Shown here: one piece after another, positions 1 through 5,148 of the stretch | Layout of the letters: each line of letters starts with the position of its first letter | Numbering within the stretch: the stretch's first letter is position 1 | NCBI GenBank assembly: GCA_001303225.1 | Contig: LJNI01000116.1 | Location: 1 to 7,254 of the forward strand | Reading direction: 5' to 3' | DNA: 7,254 nucleotides | Origin: a candidate division TA06 bacterium DG_78 | Lineage (GTDB): Bacteria; Hydrothermota; Tepidihabitantia; SM23-42 | Position numbers and translations under genes: made by a program | Notes under the pieces: model-generated | Told to the model about the DNA's origin: nothing | Seen by the model: the letters and a program-made list of their open reading frames with translations, nothing else | The model's database searches: none

Positions 1-519
1 TATTATATTACCAGTAAAAGAACCTCTCAGGTCTTTGCCTGTAATATTGCCTGACACAGTTTTTAATATAATATCATTTTCAATTTCCGAGATCGTAACC
101 GCACCGGAAACTCCTTTGATCGTTAGTTTTGTTCGTCGGGGAACATGGATATGAAGATCACCGCTAATTGCTTTGATCTCGACCTTGTCGTTTTTACCTA
201 CAATTCGTCCAAAGCCTTGTTTGTTGACTAAAATCTCATTTTGGTCAGTCCCATTGATCATGAGATCACCACTGATCGCTTTTATTTCAAGCTCATGTTT
301 GTTTTTGAAACGCAATACTTCAGGCGAGGCCATATCTCCGACTGAGCCATTGATTATCGTGGCAATATGTTCAGGTATGTGTTCAAAAGTAGCCCACATC
401 CGGTGACGTTTTTTGTGGCGCGTTTGAGATTCTGACAATGCCTCAAGCAGTCGGGCTGCTTCTTCTGCATTGATTTTTCCATCTTCGAGTAATTTTAGAA
501 TTCTCAGTCGTTCATTCAA
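1..519 (-). CDS. SHOCT-like/DUF4097 adhesin-like protein (partial, runs off left edge)
   Basis: An open frame of 173 codons reads leftward with no stop before the window edge, so the C-terminus is missing. I chose a TTG start (519-517): the only nearby ATG frame (515) stops after three codons, while TTG has GGAGG six bases upstream and continues as NERLRILKLLEDGKINAEEA. Residues 2-28 form a SHOCT-like/YvlB-LiaX N-terminal helix hairpin. Residues 34-40 are very basic. From about residue 70 the chain is a DUF4097 'adhesin' type repeat, with EIKAISGDL at 78-86 and again at 114-122, then GVSGA (136-140) and TVSGN (154-158), as expected for a right-handed beta-helix-like fold. No signal peptide or membrane segment is visible in the part present. 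The start overlaps the stop of the preceding gene, suggesting translational coupling. By analogy with YvlB/LiaX, an envelope-stress role is inferred, not shown. Confidence 0.85.
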   Translation of the reverse strand, partial: MNERLRILKLLEDGKINAEEAARLLEALSESQTRHKKRHRMWATFEHIPEHIATIINGSVGDMASPEVLRFKNKHELEIKAISGDLMINGTDQNEILVNKQGFGRIVGKNDKVEIKAISGDLHIHVPRRTKLTIKGVSGAVTISEIENDIILKTVSGNITGKDLRGSFTGNII

Positions 520-907
520 TATACACCTCCACGAATTCACCATTTTCCTCATCAGTGACTTCGGCGATCGTAAACCTCCCTTCTTCACTAATATCTTGTA
601 CTATTTTGTCAATCATCTCTGGAGTGAATTCGTCAAGAGAAATTTCTTGACCGTGGATATCTACCTTAAGACCTTCTGGTATAACACCTTTGAATGCAGT
701 ACCTATTTTTGATGCAATTTTCAATACACCAATGGGTATGTCAACCTTTACTTTTGGTTTATCGCTTCCTTTATCATACACCCGTACATGAAAAAACTTT
801 GATTTTTCCGATGAATCTTTGAGTGCACCTAAGAGTCGGTCTGCTTCTTCAGGTGTCAATTTTCCTTCGGCAACCATGTTCAATATTTTTTTTCGTTCCT
901 CAGACAT
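512..907 (-). CDS. SHOCT-like domain protein, 131 aa
   Basis: The start is ATG at 907 (MSEERKKIL), five bases after AAGGAG. An upstream in-frame ATG at 946 would place the start inside the repeat array and has no ribosome binding site. Residues 2-29 form a SHOCT-like helix hairpin with EGKLTPEEADRLLGAL, closely similar to the start of the next gene. Residues 38-60 carry a beta segment, VRVYDKGSDKPKVKVDIPIG, of the kind seen in 'SHOCT-like domain-containing' proteins found beside DUF4097 and DUF2089 genes. The C-terminal third is acidic (EISLDEFTPEMIDKIVQDI, then DEENGEFVEVYIE). There is no signal peptide or transmembrane segment, so it is probably cytoplasmic. Its biochemical role is unknown. 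Its stop codon overlaps the start region of the DUF4097 gene, and the repeat array lies directly upstream. Confidence 0.85.
   Translation of the reverse strand: MSEERKKILNMVAEGKLTPEEADRLLGALKDSSEKSKFFHVRVYDKGSDKPKVKVDIPIGVLKIASKIGTAFKGVIPEGLKVDIHGQEISLDEFTPEMIDKIVQDISEEGRFTIAEVTDEENGEFVEVYIE
524..530 (-). promoter_or_regulatory. Shine-Dalgarno deciding a TTG start
   Basis: GGAGGTG (read on the minus strand) lies inside the last codons of the upstream SHOCT-like gene. GGAGG ends six bases before TTG at 519. It supports the TTG start of the DUF4097 gene, for which no ATG in the right frame is available. Confidence 0.8.
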
Positions 908-912
908 ATGTT

Positions 913-918
913 CTCCTT
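913..918 (-). promoter_or_regulatory. Shine-Dalgarno of SHOCT-like gene
   Basis: AAGGAG lies five bases before ATG 907 and fixes that start over the upstream ATG at 946. It touches the lower end of the GGCA/TTGCC array, so folding of the array in the mRNA could affect its access. Confidence 0.75.
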
Positions 919-1014
919 TAAGGCAATTGGAGGCATGATAGGGCATGAGAAGGCAGAGGAGGGCAAATATTGCTTTGTTGCCTTACATTGCCAATAATTG
1001 CCACAAATTGCCTT
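919..1014. repeat. 10-bp phased GGCA / TTGCC inverted array
   Basis: On the plus strand GGCA cores start at 922, 932, 942 and 952, and the fifth unit continues the 10-base frame (GGGCA at 961-965). They are followed by TTGCC starting at 978, 988, 998 and 1008, again exactly ten bases apart. The two halves are inverted relative to each other. The outermost arms match perfectly (920-928 with 1006-1014, AAGGCAATT/AATTGCCTT). The centre has GCAA-ATA-TTGC at 963-973. The array fills the spacer between the LiaF-like and SHOCT-like genes almost to the base. In RNA it would make a ladder-like hairpin with short GC-containing steps and internal loops, able to slip register. In DNA all units face one side of the helix. 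No known family was recognised. Confidence 0.9.
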
Positions 1015-1184
1015 TATCTTTTGATGATATGCTTAATCAATCCTATTACGCCAATAATAATCAGTATTACTGGCCAGTCACGATACCAGGCAATAAAGAT
1101 AATACCAAGATTTGATAGCCAGATGAGCGCTCCGATGACAATGAGTAAAATAGTTCCCGTTATCCTGTAAAAATGGATTTTCAT
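1014..1184 (-). CDS. Small LiaI/LiaF-like transmembrane protein, 56 aa
   Basis: The ATG at 1184 overlaps the stop of the DUF2089 gene (ATGA), and GGAGG sits five bases upstream within that gene. The 56-residue product begins MKIHFYRITGTILLIVIGAL. It has two hydrophobic helices, about residues 10-33 and 37-50, joined by a short loop AWYRDWP, and ends in the basic tail KHIIKR. The pattern of a glycine-rich first helix, an 'SNLG' turn, a W-P before the second helix and 'IIIGVIGLI' matches the LiaI/LiaF-type transmembrane domain (DUF5668-like). It should be an inner-membrane protein. Placement between a putative regulator and SHOCT-like/DUF4097 proteins suggests it is the membrane part of an envelope-response module; that is inference. 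Confidence 0.85.
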   Translation of the reverse strand: MKIHFYRITGTILLIVIGALIWLSNLGIIFIAWYRDWPVILIIIGVIGLIKHIIKR

Positions 1185-1540
1185 TTTTTCCTCCTCTGTT
1201 TTAGTATTGCGACTGCTTCGTCGACTGATAACGTACCCCGTGCCAGTGATTCTAATGGGTCTTCATCATCTGTTAGTGGTGATAAATTGAGATTCTTGAG
1301 TAGATTATCGATCTTCGCCTTGATTGTTGGGTAGGATAGATCAAGTATCTTTTCGATATCAGTTATTCGGCCTTGGGTTCTTAAAAAGATTTTTAAGAAC
1401 TCATAATCATCCTCAGACAACTGGCAGAATTCGCAGAATGGGAAGTCTTTTTTTACCCTTAAATCACAGTGTGGACATTTGAGTTCACTCATGACCATTT
1501 TTTCACCACATGATGGGCACTTTGAAATCATTTTATTCAT
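1181..1540 (-). CDS. DUF2089 family zinc-ribbon/HTH protein, 119 aa
   Basis: The first gene of the leftward operon. Residues 8-39 hold three cysteine pairs: CPSC (8-11), CPHC (22-25) and CEFC (36-39), a rubredoxin-like zinc ribbon followed by an extra pair. Residues 43-84 look like a helix-turn-helix (RITDIEKILDLSYPTIKAKI: a recognition helix after a 'LSYPT' turn, typical of winged helix regulators). The tail DPLESLARGTLSVDEAVAIL resembles the SHOCT-like hairpins of the two downstream proteins. This layout matches DUF2089. A DNA-binding regulator of its own operon is the natural reading, but target and signal are unknown. The ATG at 1540 has no Shine-Dalgarno; a -10 box ends five bases upstream, so a leaderless mRNA is likely. 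The stop overlaps the start of the next gene. Confidence 0.9.
   Translation of the reverse strand: MNKMISKCPSCGEKMVMSELKCPHCDLRVKKDFPFCEFCQLSEDDYEFLKIFLRTQGRITDIEKILDLSYPTIKAKIDNLLKNLNLSPLTDDEDPLESLARGTLSVDEAVAILKQRRKK
1190..1194 (-). promoter_or_regulatory. Shine-Dalgarno of small membrane protein gene
   Basis: GGAGG on the minus strand lies five A residues before ATG 1184, inside the 3' end of the DUF2089 gene. It supports this short gene and coupled translation. Confidence 0.8.
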
Positions 1541-1545
1541 AGTAC

Positions 1546-1573
1546 ATTATAATGAAAATTTTTAATTTGTCCA
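1546..1573 (-). promoter_or_regulatory. Promoter of DUF2089 operon (leaderless)
   Basis: Minus-strand TGGACA (1573-1568), a 16-bp spacer, then perfect TATAAT (1551-1546). Only GTACT separates the -10 box from ATG 1540, so transcription should begin at or within one or two bases of the start codon. Confidence 0.75.
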
Positions 1574-1618
1574 GAGGTAAAATTAATAATTTTTAATTTA
1601 TCAAGGAATAAAATATAA
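1557..1618. repeat. 31-bp imperfect tandem repeat over operon promoter
   Basis: Two adjacent 31-bp copies (1557-1587 and 1588-1618) both begin AATTTTTAATTT and share a TC-AG core and TAAAAT. About two thirds of positions agree. The -35 box of the operon promoter lies in the first copy, and the matching place in the second copy carries TTGATA. The 31-bp offset is close to three helical turns, as expected for paired operator sites, possibly for the DUF2089 protein itself (inference). The high AT content weakens the case. Confidence 0.5.
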
Positions 1619-1674
1619 TTTTCTTAATATTCGTCCGATTCTCCTGGAGCGGAATTAGGTCTTGTAATTAGGCT

Positions 1675-2006
1675 AAAATAGAGTGCTGGTGCCAAGACGC
1701 AATCACCAGTTACACCAGATTAGCAAAATCATCTAATGAGGGAATAATACTGTTCAAACAGACCATTGAACACTCGCCTAGGATCATCCCTATACTACTC
1801 CGGATTGCTCATTGCAGTTGAAATTGGGGGATATTCAGCGGTTTCCAAACCATGCCTTGCTCACGTTTAATAGATCCTATCAAGAGAGATAACTTTGGTC
1901 AATGTCTTGGGTTCATAACCTCAAACAAGGTTCTAAGACCTGATTGCGTAGCCAGAGTCGTACAATATACTGTACCACGTACTACGAAGTACGCATAGGT
2001 GATTGA
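1675..2006 (+). pseudogene. IS110-family transposase remnant (decayed C-terminal part)
   Basis: No intact frame exists, but pieces of an IS110/Transposase_20 C-terminal domain appear in order across three plus-strand frames. From 1681 a 46-codon open piece ends in HSPRIIPILLRIAHCS, resembling the stretch before the family's 'L.tIPGIG' motif. One frame over, VEIG (1817-1828) leads, after one extra G in a run of five, to GDIQRFPN (1827-1850). Together these restore EIGDIQRFPN, a hallmark of the family ('EIGDI.RF'). Thirty codons later in the same frame comes NLKQGSKT-stop-LRS (1917-1949), matching 'ITKQGSK.LR'. The spacing is close to that of intact members. At least two frameshifts and two stops make it inactive, and the N-terminal RuvC-like part is not recognisable. 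It explains why this 577-bp gap has a coding-like composition. I recognised the family by motif pattern only. Confidence 0.6.
1960..1993. repeat. Two adjacent GTAC inverted repeats
   Basis: GTACA-ATATAC-TGTAC (1960-1975) is followed three bases later by CGTACT-ACGA-AGTACG (1978-1993). Four GTAC words fall within 34 bp. Both can form small hairpins or dyad operators. No T-run follows on either strand, so they do not look like terminators. Confidence 0.6.
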
Positions 2007-2022
2007 TTCATAGTCCAAAAGA

Positions 2023-2051
2023 ATTATATCACTAAATAACATGGAGGTCAA
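2023..2051 (-). promoter_or_regulatory. Minus-strand promoter-like sequence
   Basis: TTGACC (2051-2046), a 17-bp spacer and perfect TATAAT (2028-2023) read leftward. No gene starts nearby: the predicted transcript would run antisense through the IS110 remnant toward the DUF2089 operon about 480 bases away. It could be a second, distal operon promoter, make a non-coding RNA, or be inert. Confidence 0.5.
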
Positions 2052-2058
2052 TATTGAC
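2047..2058. repeat. Perfect 12-bp palindrome between divergent promoter-like sites
   Basis: GTCAATATTGAC is fully self-complementary. Each arm supplies most of a -35 box: TTGACC leftward (2051-2046) and TTGACA rightward (2054-2059). Confidence 0.7.
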
Positions 2059-2082
2059 AAATAACTAATTATTGAATATAGT
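2054..2082 (+). promoter_or_regulatory. Plus-strand promoter-like sequence
   Basis: Perfect TTGACA (2054-2059), a 17-bp spacer and TATAGT (2077-2082) read rightward. The only ATG just after it (2085) gives an 11-codon frame. A transcript would be antisense to the 3' end of the glycosyltransferase gene, whose stop is at 2118. Confidence 0.45.
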
Positions 2083-2117
2083 CAAATGGTGGCAATATTT
2101 TCACAGGTGATCCTAGT

Positions 2118-3668
2118 CTAGTCTCGCCATTTGTAGATTTCTGCCTCGCCTATTTTTGTGATTAGCACGTAACCGCTTTCCAGGAGCACATCTCTATAAA
2201 GTGATTTGTCTGCCATATTACCAAGAACAACCAGACGTGTGCTATGCTTCCTTAAATGGTTGTCTATCTCCTCAGGAGAAATAATATGGTATCTTTCCAA
2301 TTGGCTCTTGTTCAGTTTTTCAGAGATCCAGGCTGCAAAGTGAGTTTCCATTTTGGGAAAAACTGAAGCTCGTGATTCGATAAAATATCCAGGCCACCAA
2401 CTAATTACTGACTCATTTTGATGTGCATGTTTATCGATTTCTGAGGCGATTTGATTGACCGTGTGGATTTTCCAATTTATAGCATCTTCATGGTTATACA
2501 CACCTGGAACATCTTTTCCCCATGAAATATATCGGTAAAAATCAACCAACGATATGAAGAAATACGCGATAAGAATTATGACCAGAAGCCTTCCTAATTT
2601 TTTCCTCAATGATTTTTCATTCTTAAAAGTTAACTGCATACGAAGGTCATCTATTGAATAAAGGCTGTTAATAATTATAAAGGGCAAAGTTATTGAAAAA
2701 TACTCTACATATGTAGGGGTTGGAAGAAGACACGTGATGAAAAGCAGCATTGCAATAAAAAATGAAATAGGCAGTTGTTTTTTCATATTGGATATGAAGT
2801 AATTAATGTTCAGGAGTAAAAGTGTCAGATATTGAAAACCAGAGTTTCCACTAAGTAGTTTGAAGACTGTGTATATTTTTTGTTTAAACGCACCAATAAG
2901 TCCGTAAGGAGTTCTGATTGAGTGATACCAAATATTGTTGAAAAAATAGTTTTCAGGATTTGTGAGAATGAAGAATAAATTAGGTAAGAACGCAATCCCA
3001 AGACCAATGAAGAATAGGCCAAGTGAAGCAAATCGTCTTTTAGTTTCCTTTTCAAATAGGAAAATTCCGATTATGAATGCAGGAGTTGCGCTGAAGAAAA
3101 ACAACCTGGTGTCTATTGCTAGTCCAAGAAGTAAACCACTTAGCAAATATCTGTATGTGTGGGAAGGTTCTGTTCGGTGACACAGCATAAGATATGAACC
3201 GAAGATAAGGAGAGTAGCAAGAGAATTGGTCCTAGCAATTGTGTACCATCCGAATGCTAGACCGCAGAAAGTATACAAAAAAACAGCTAACAGACCCATT
3301 ATGCGCTTTCCAAAGAGGTGCACAGCATGCTGGTATAGCATGCTGCCGAGAAGGACAGCAAAGAGAGCTGAAGCAAGCCGTGCTGACAACCAGGAAACAC
3401 CGAAGATTTTCATCCAGCAGCCATAAACATAAGGTAAGAGAGGCATTTGAGAATACACAAAATCATTGTATAAGACCTTTCCTGCCATTACCAATTTGGA
3501 GGCCAGAACATAGTAGCCTTCATCTCCATCGATTAATCGAAGACACGCAACCGAGAAGAAAACTAAACATTGAAGAGCAGACACTGCAAAAGTTACTAAT
3601 AATGGATTGATAGTTTCGACCTTATTTGCGATTCTTTTCAACATAGGGCTGATGCTTTTTCTATACAA
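2118..3668 (-). CDS. GT39/ArnT-like membrane glycosyltransferase, 516 aa
   Basis: A polytopic membrane protein with roughly ten or more hydrophobic helices (the first at about 23-45) and a soluble C-terminal region from about residue 385. The first loop has DGDEGYYVLA (47-56, with the D49-E50 acidic pair typical of GT-C enzymes), then YNDFVYSQMPLLPYVYG. This matches the dolichyl-phosphate-mannose-protein mannosyltransferase/ArnT (PMT_2) pattern in which the acidic residue binds the lipid-phosphate sugar donor. These enzymes transfer a sugar from polyprenyl phosphate on the outer face of the membrane; acceptor and sugar here are unknown. The start is uncertain. TTG 3668 is used, 12 bases after an in-frame stop, with a weak TAGCAT hexamer six bases upstream; ATG 3644 (Met9) is the alternative, and neither has a Shine-Dalgarno. 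A polyprenyl-phospho-mannose synthase-like gene lies beyond asnS and may supply the donor. Confidence 0.85.
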   Translation of the reverse strand: MYRKSISPMLKRIANKVETINPLLVTFAVSALQCLVFFSVACLRLIDGDEGYYVLASKLVMAGKVLYNDFVYSQMPLLPYVYGCWMKIFGVSWLSARLASALFAVLLGSMLYQHAVHLFGKRIMGLLAVFLYTFCGLAFGWYTIARTNSLATLLIFGSYLMLCHRTEPSHTYRYLLSGLLLGLAIDTRLFFFSATPAFIIGIFLFEKETKRRFASLGLFFIGLGIAFLPNLFFILTNPENYFFNNIWYHSIRTPYGLIGAFKQKIYTVFKLLSGNSGFQYLTLLLLNINYFISNMKKQLPISFFIAMLLFITCLLPTPTYVEYFSITLPFIIINSLYSIDDLRMQLTFKNEKSLRKKLGRLLVIILIAYFFISLVDFYRYISWGKDVPGVYNHEDAINWKIHTVNQIASEIDKHAHQNESVISWWPGYFIESRASVFPKMETHFAAWISEKLNKSQLERYHIISPEEIDNHLRKHSTRLVVLGNMADKSLYRDVLLESGYVLITKIGEAEIYKWRD

Positions 3669-3738
3669 TAGTTCATGCTACATCCACGTGTTGATTGTCT
3701 AATTGCTCATGCGGATCTGCATCATAGAAGGGAGTTAT

Positions 3739-3772
3739 AAAAAACGCTGATTTCTCTCTTAATCCAATTAAG
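3739..3772 (-). terminator. Possible weak terminator after asnS
   Basis: A perfect 6-bp hairpin, CTTAAT-TGG-ATTAAG (3772-3758), includes the asnS stop codon. A run of six T follows, but only after 13 further bases (3744-3739). The stem is AT-rich and the spacing long, so read-through into the glycosyltransferase gene 99 bp downstream is possible. Confidence 0.25.
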
Positions 3773-5057
3773 GATATATCCGCCCCAAGGTTCTGGGGAA
3801 CGAAATCGTCTCTCTGACATGGGAAATCTTGCAGATCCAGGCAATGGTCCGTTCCAGACCAAGACCAAAACCACCATGTGGGAAGGTACCAAATTTACGT
3901 AGGTCAAGATACCACTTATATGGTTCTTCGGCAAGGTTATGTTCTTTTATTCTTTTGAGGAGTGTATCATAATCGTCTTCGCGCTGGCCACCACCAATGA
4001 GTTCACCATAGCCTTCCGGTCCAATCATGTCGACACTTAATGAGAGGGAGTCATCTTTTGGATCACGTTTCATGTAAAATGCCTTTATGTGTGCAGGATA
4101 GTGGTGGACGAAGACCGGTTTGTCAAAACTTTCCGAAATTATGGTCTCGTGTGGAGCACCAAAATCATCACCATGTTTGAATGCTCTATTTTTTTTCCTA
4201 ACAATCTCTACAGCTTTTTTATAGGTGATTCGTGGAAAGGGTTTTTTAATACCTTCTAGTTTTGTTATATCTCTCTCTAAGATTTTCAACTCTTCTTTTT
4301 TTCTTTTGAGTACCTGTTCGATAATATATACCGTCATATCTTCAGCAAGGTCTATGATTCCATCGAGTTCTAAATAGGCTACCTCTGGTTCGAGCATCCA
4401 AAACTCGGTCAGATGACGTCGTGTCTTTGATTTTTCTGCCCGGAATGTTGGTCCAAAACAGTACACTTTCGCCAATGCTGCTGCTGTTGCTTCATTATAC
4501 AATTGACCACTCTGGGTCAGGTAGACAGTATCGCCGTAATAATCTACCGGAAAGAGTGTTGTCGTTCCTTCGACCGAGGCAGGTGTGAGGATCGGCGTGT
4601 CGGCATTAATAAATCCTCGATCGTCAAAGAAATCTCTACATGCCTTTATTATTTCGTGTCGGATACGCATGATTGCTACCTGTTTTTTTGAGCGTAGCCA
4701 TAGATGCCTCAAGGGAAGGAGAAACTCTATTGAATGTTCCTTGGGCGTTATCGGATAATCCTGCGTCATTTGTATAACCTGCAATGTTTTGATTACGAGT
4801 TCATGACCACCGGCTGCCCGTGTATCTTTTCTCACCAGTCCGGTTATAATGAGCGACGATTCCTGTGTTATTGTATCCGCAATCTCAAAAATTTTATCGT
4901 CAATTTCATCCCTACTCACGACAGATTGAATGATACCGGTTCCATCACGGATAAGTAAAAAATGAACTTTACCACTAGACCGTTTATTATACAACCAGCC
5001 TTTTATGGTTACCTCTTTACCCTCGTAATGGGCGATATTTTCGATAGCGATGTGCAT
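3768..5057 (-). CDS. asnS: Asparaginyl-tRNA synthetase, 429 aa
   Basis: Charges tRNA-Asn with asparagine in the cytoplasm. An N-terminal OB-fold anticodon-binding domain spans about residues 1-100 ([31 protein letters not shown]). The class II catalytic core follows: motif 1 around 138-158 ending in TPILTP, motif 2 [20 protein letters not shown] (205-224), and motif 3 [14 protein letters not shown] (395-408). AsnRS rather than AspRS is indicated by [13 protein letters not shown] (111-123), SVEGTTTLF (161-169), [12 protein letters not shown] (179-190), [10 protein letters not shown] (351-360) and the end [15 protein letters not shown]. Its length is normal for the compact form. The ATG at 5057 has no Shine-Dalgarno and follows a -10 box by five bases. 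It is transcribed divergently from the GT2 gene. A direct Asn-tRNA route is therefore present whether or not an amidotransferase route exists elsewhere. Confidence 0.96.
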   Translation of the reverse strand: MHIAIENIAHYEGKEVTIKGWLYNKRSSGKVHFLLIRDGTGIIQSVVSRDEIDDKIFEIADTITQESSLIITGLVRKDTRAAGGHELVIKTLQVIQMTQDYPITPKEHSIEFLLPLRHLWLRSKKQVAIMRIRHEIIKACRDFFDDRGFINADTPILTPASVEGTTTLFPVDYYGDTVYLTQSGQLYNEATAAALAKVYCFGPTFRAEKSKTRRHLTEFWMLEPEVAYLELDGIIDLAEDMTVYIIEQVLKRKKEELKILERDITKLEGIKKPFPRITYKKAVEIVRKKNRAFKHGDDFGAPHETIISESFDKPVFVHHYPAHIKAFYMKRDPKDDSLSLSVDMIGPEGYGELIGGGQREDDYDTLLKRIKEHNLAEEPYKWYLDLRKFGTFPHGGFGLGLERTIAWICKISHVRETISFPRTLGRIYP

Positions 5058-5062
5058 TTTCT

Positions 5063-5090
5063 ACTATATATTTTTTCATAGTAAAGTCAA
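5063..5090 (-). promoter_or_regulatory. Promoter of asnS (leaderless)
   Basis: Minus-strand TTGACT (5090-5085), a 16-bp spacer and TATAGT (5068-5063). AGAAA then separates the -10 box from ATG 5057, the same 16-bp/5-nt layout as the DUF2089 operon promoter. No Shine-Dalgarno can fit. Confidence 0.75.
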
Positions 5091-5113
5091 GTATGAATTA
5101 ACACCTTTCACAA

Positions 5114-5141
5114 TTGACAATACTAAATTCTCATGTATAAT
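5114..5141 (+). promoter_or_regulatory. Promoter of GT2 gene (leaderless or nearly so)
   Basis: Perfect TTGACA (5114-5119), a 16-bp spacer and perfect TATAAT (5136-5141). ATG 5149 follows after seven bases. The -35 boxes of this promoter and the divergent asnS promoter are 23 bp apart. An ATG overlapping the -10 box at 5140 is in frame but should not be in the transcript. Confidence 0.8.
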
Positions 5142-5148
5142 GACATAT

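Noticed and set aside
173..712. Plus-strand frames opposite the DUF4097 and SHOCT-like genes
   Set aside because: They are complementary to two coupled genes with recognisable domains and Shine-Dalgarno sites.
919..1014. CRISPR array
   Set aside because: Units are only 10 bp with no spacer-sized unique sequence, the second half is inverted, and no cas gene is present.
970..1170. Plus-strand 66-codon frame across the repeat array
   Set aside because: It lies opposite the well supported small membrane protein gene, which has a Shine-Dalgarno and a stop-start overlap; its hydrophobicity mirrors that gene.
2101..2110. TCAC-AG-GTGA dyad after the glycosyltransferase gene as a terminator
   Set aside because: The stem is only four base pairs and the following bases are mixed A/T rather than a T-run.
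1541..2117. tRNA, rRNA or known riboswitch in the gene-free stretch
   Set aside because: No cloverleaf, CCA-ended arms or conserved riboswitch core could be found by eye; the transposase remnant explains most of the stretch.
3239..3610. Plus-strand 123-codon frame inside the glycosyltransferase gene
   Set aside because: Composition is basic and repeat-free with no family likeness. It is the complement of a clear membrane protein gene and has no promoter or ribosome binding site of its own.
3722..3934. Minus-strand 70-codon frame overlapping the end of asnS
   Set aside because: It lies in a shifted frame over the highly conserved motif 3 region of AsnRS, so it is a shadow.
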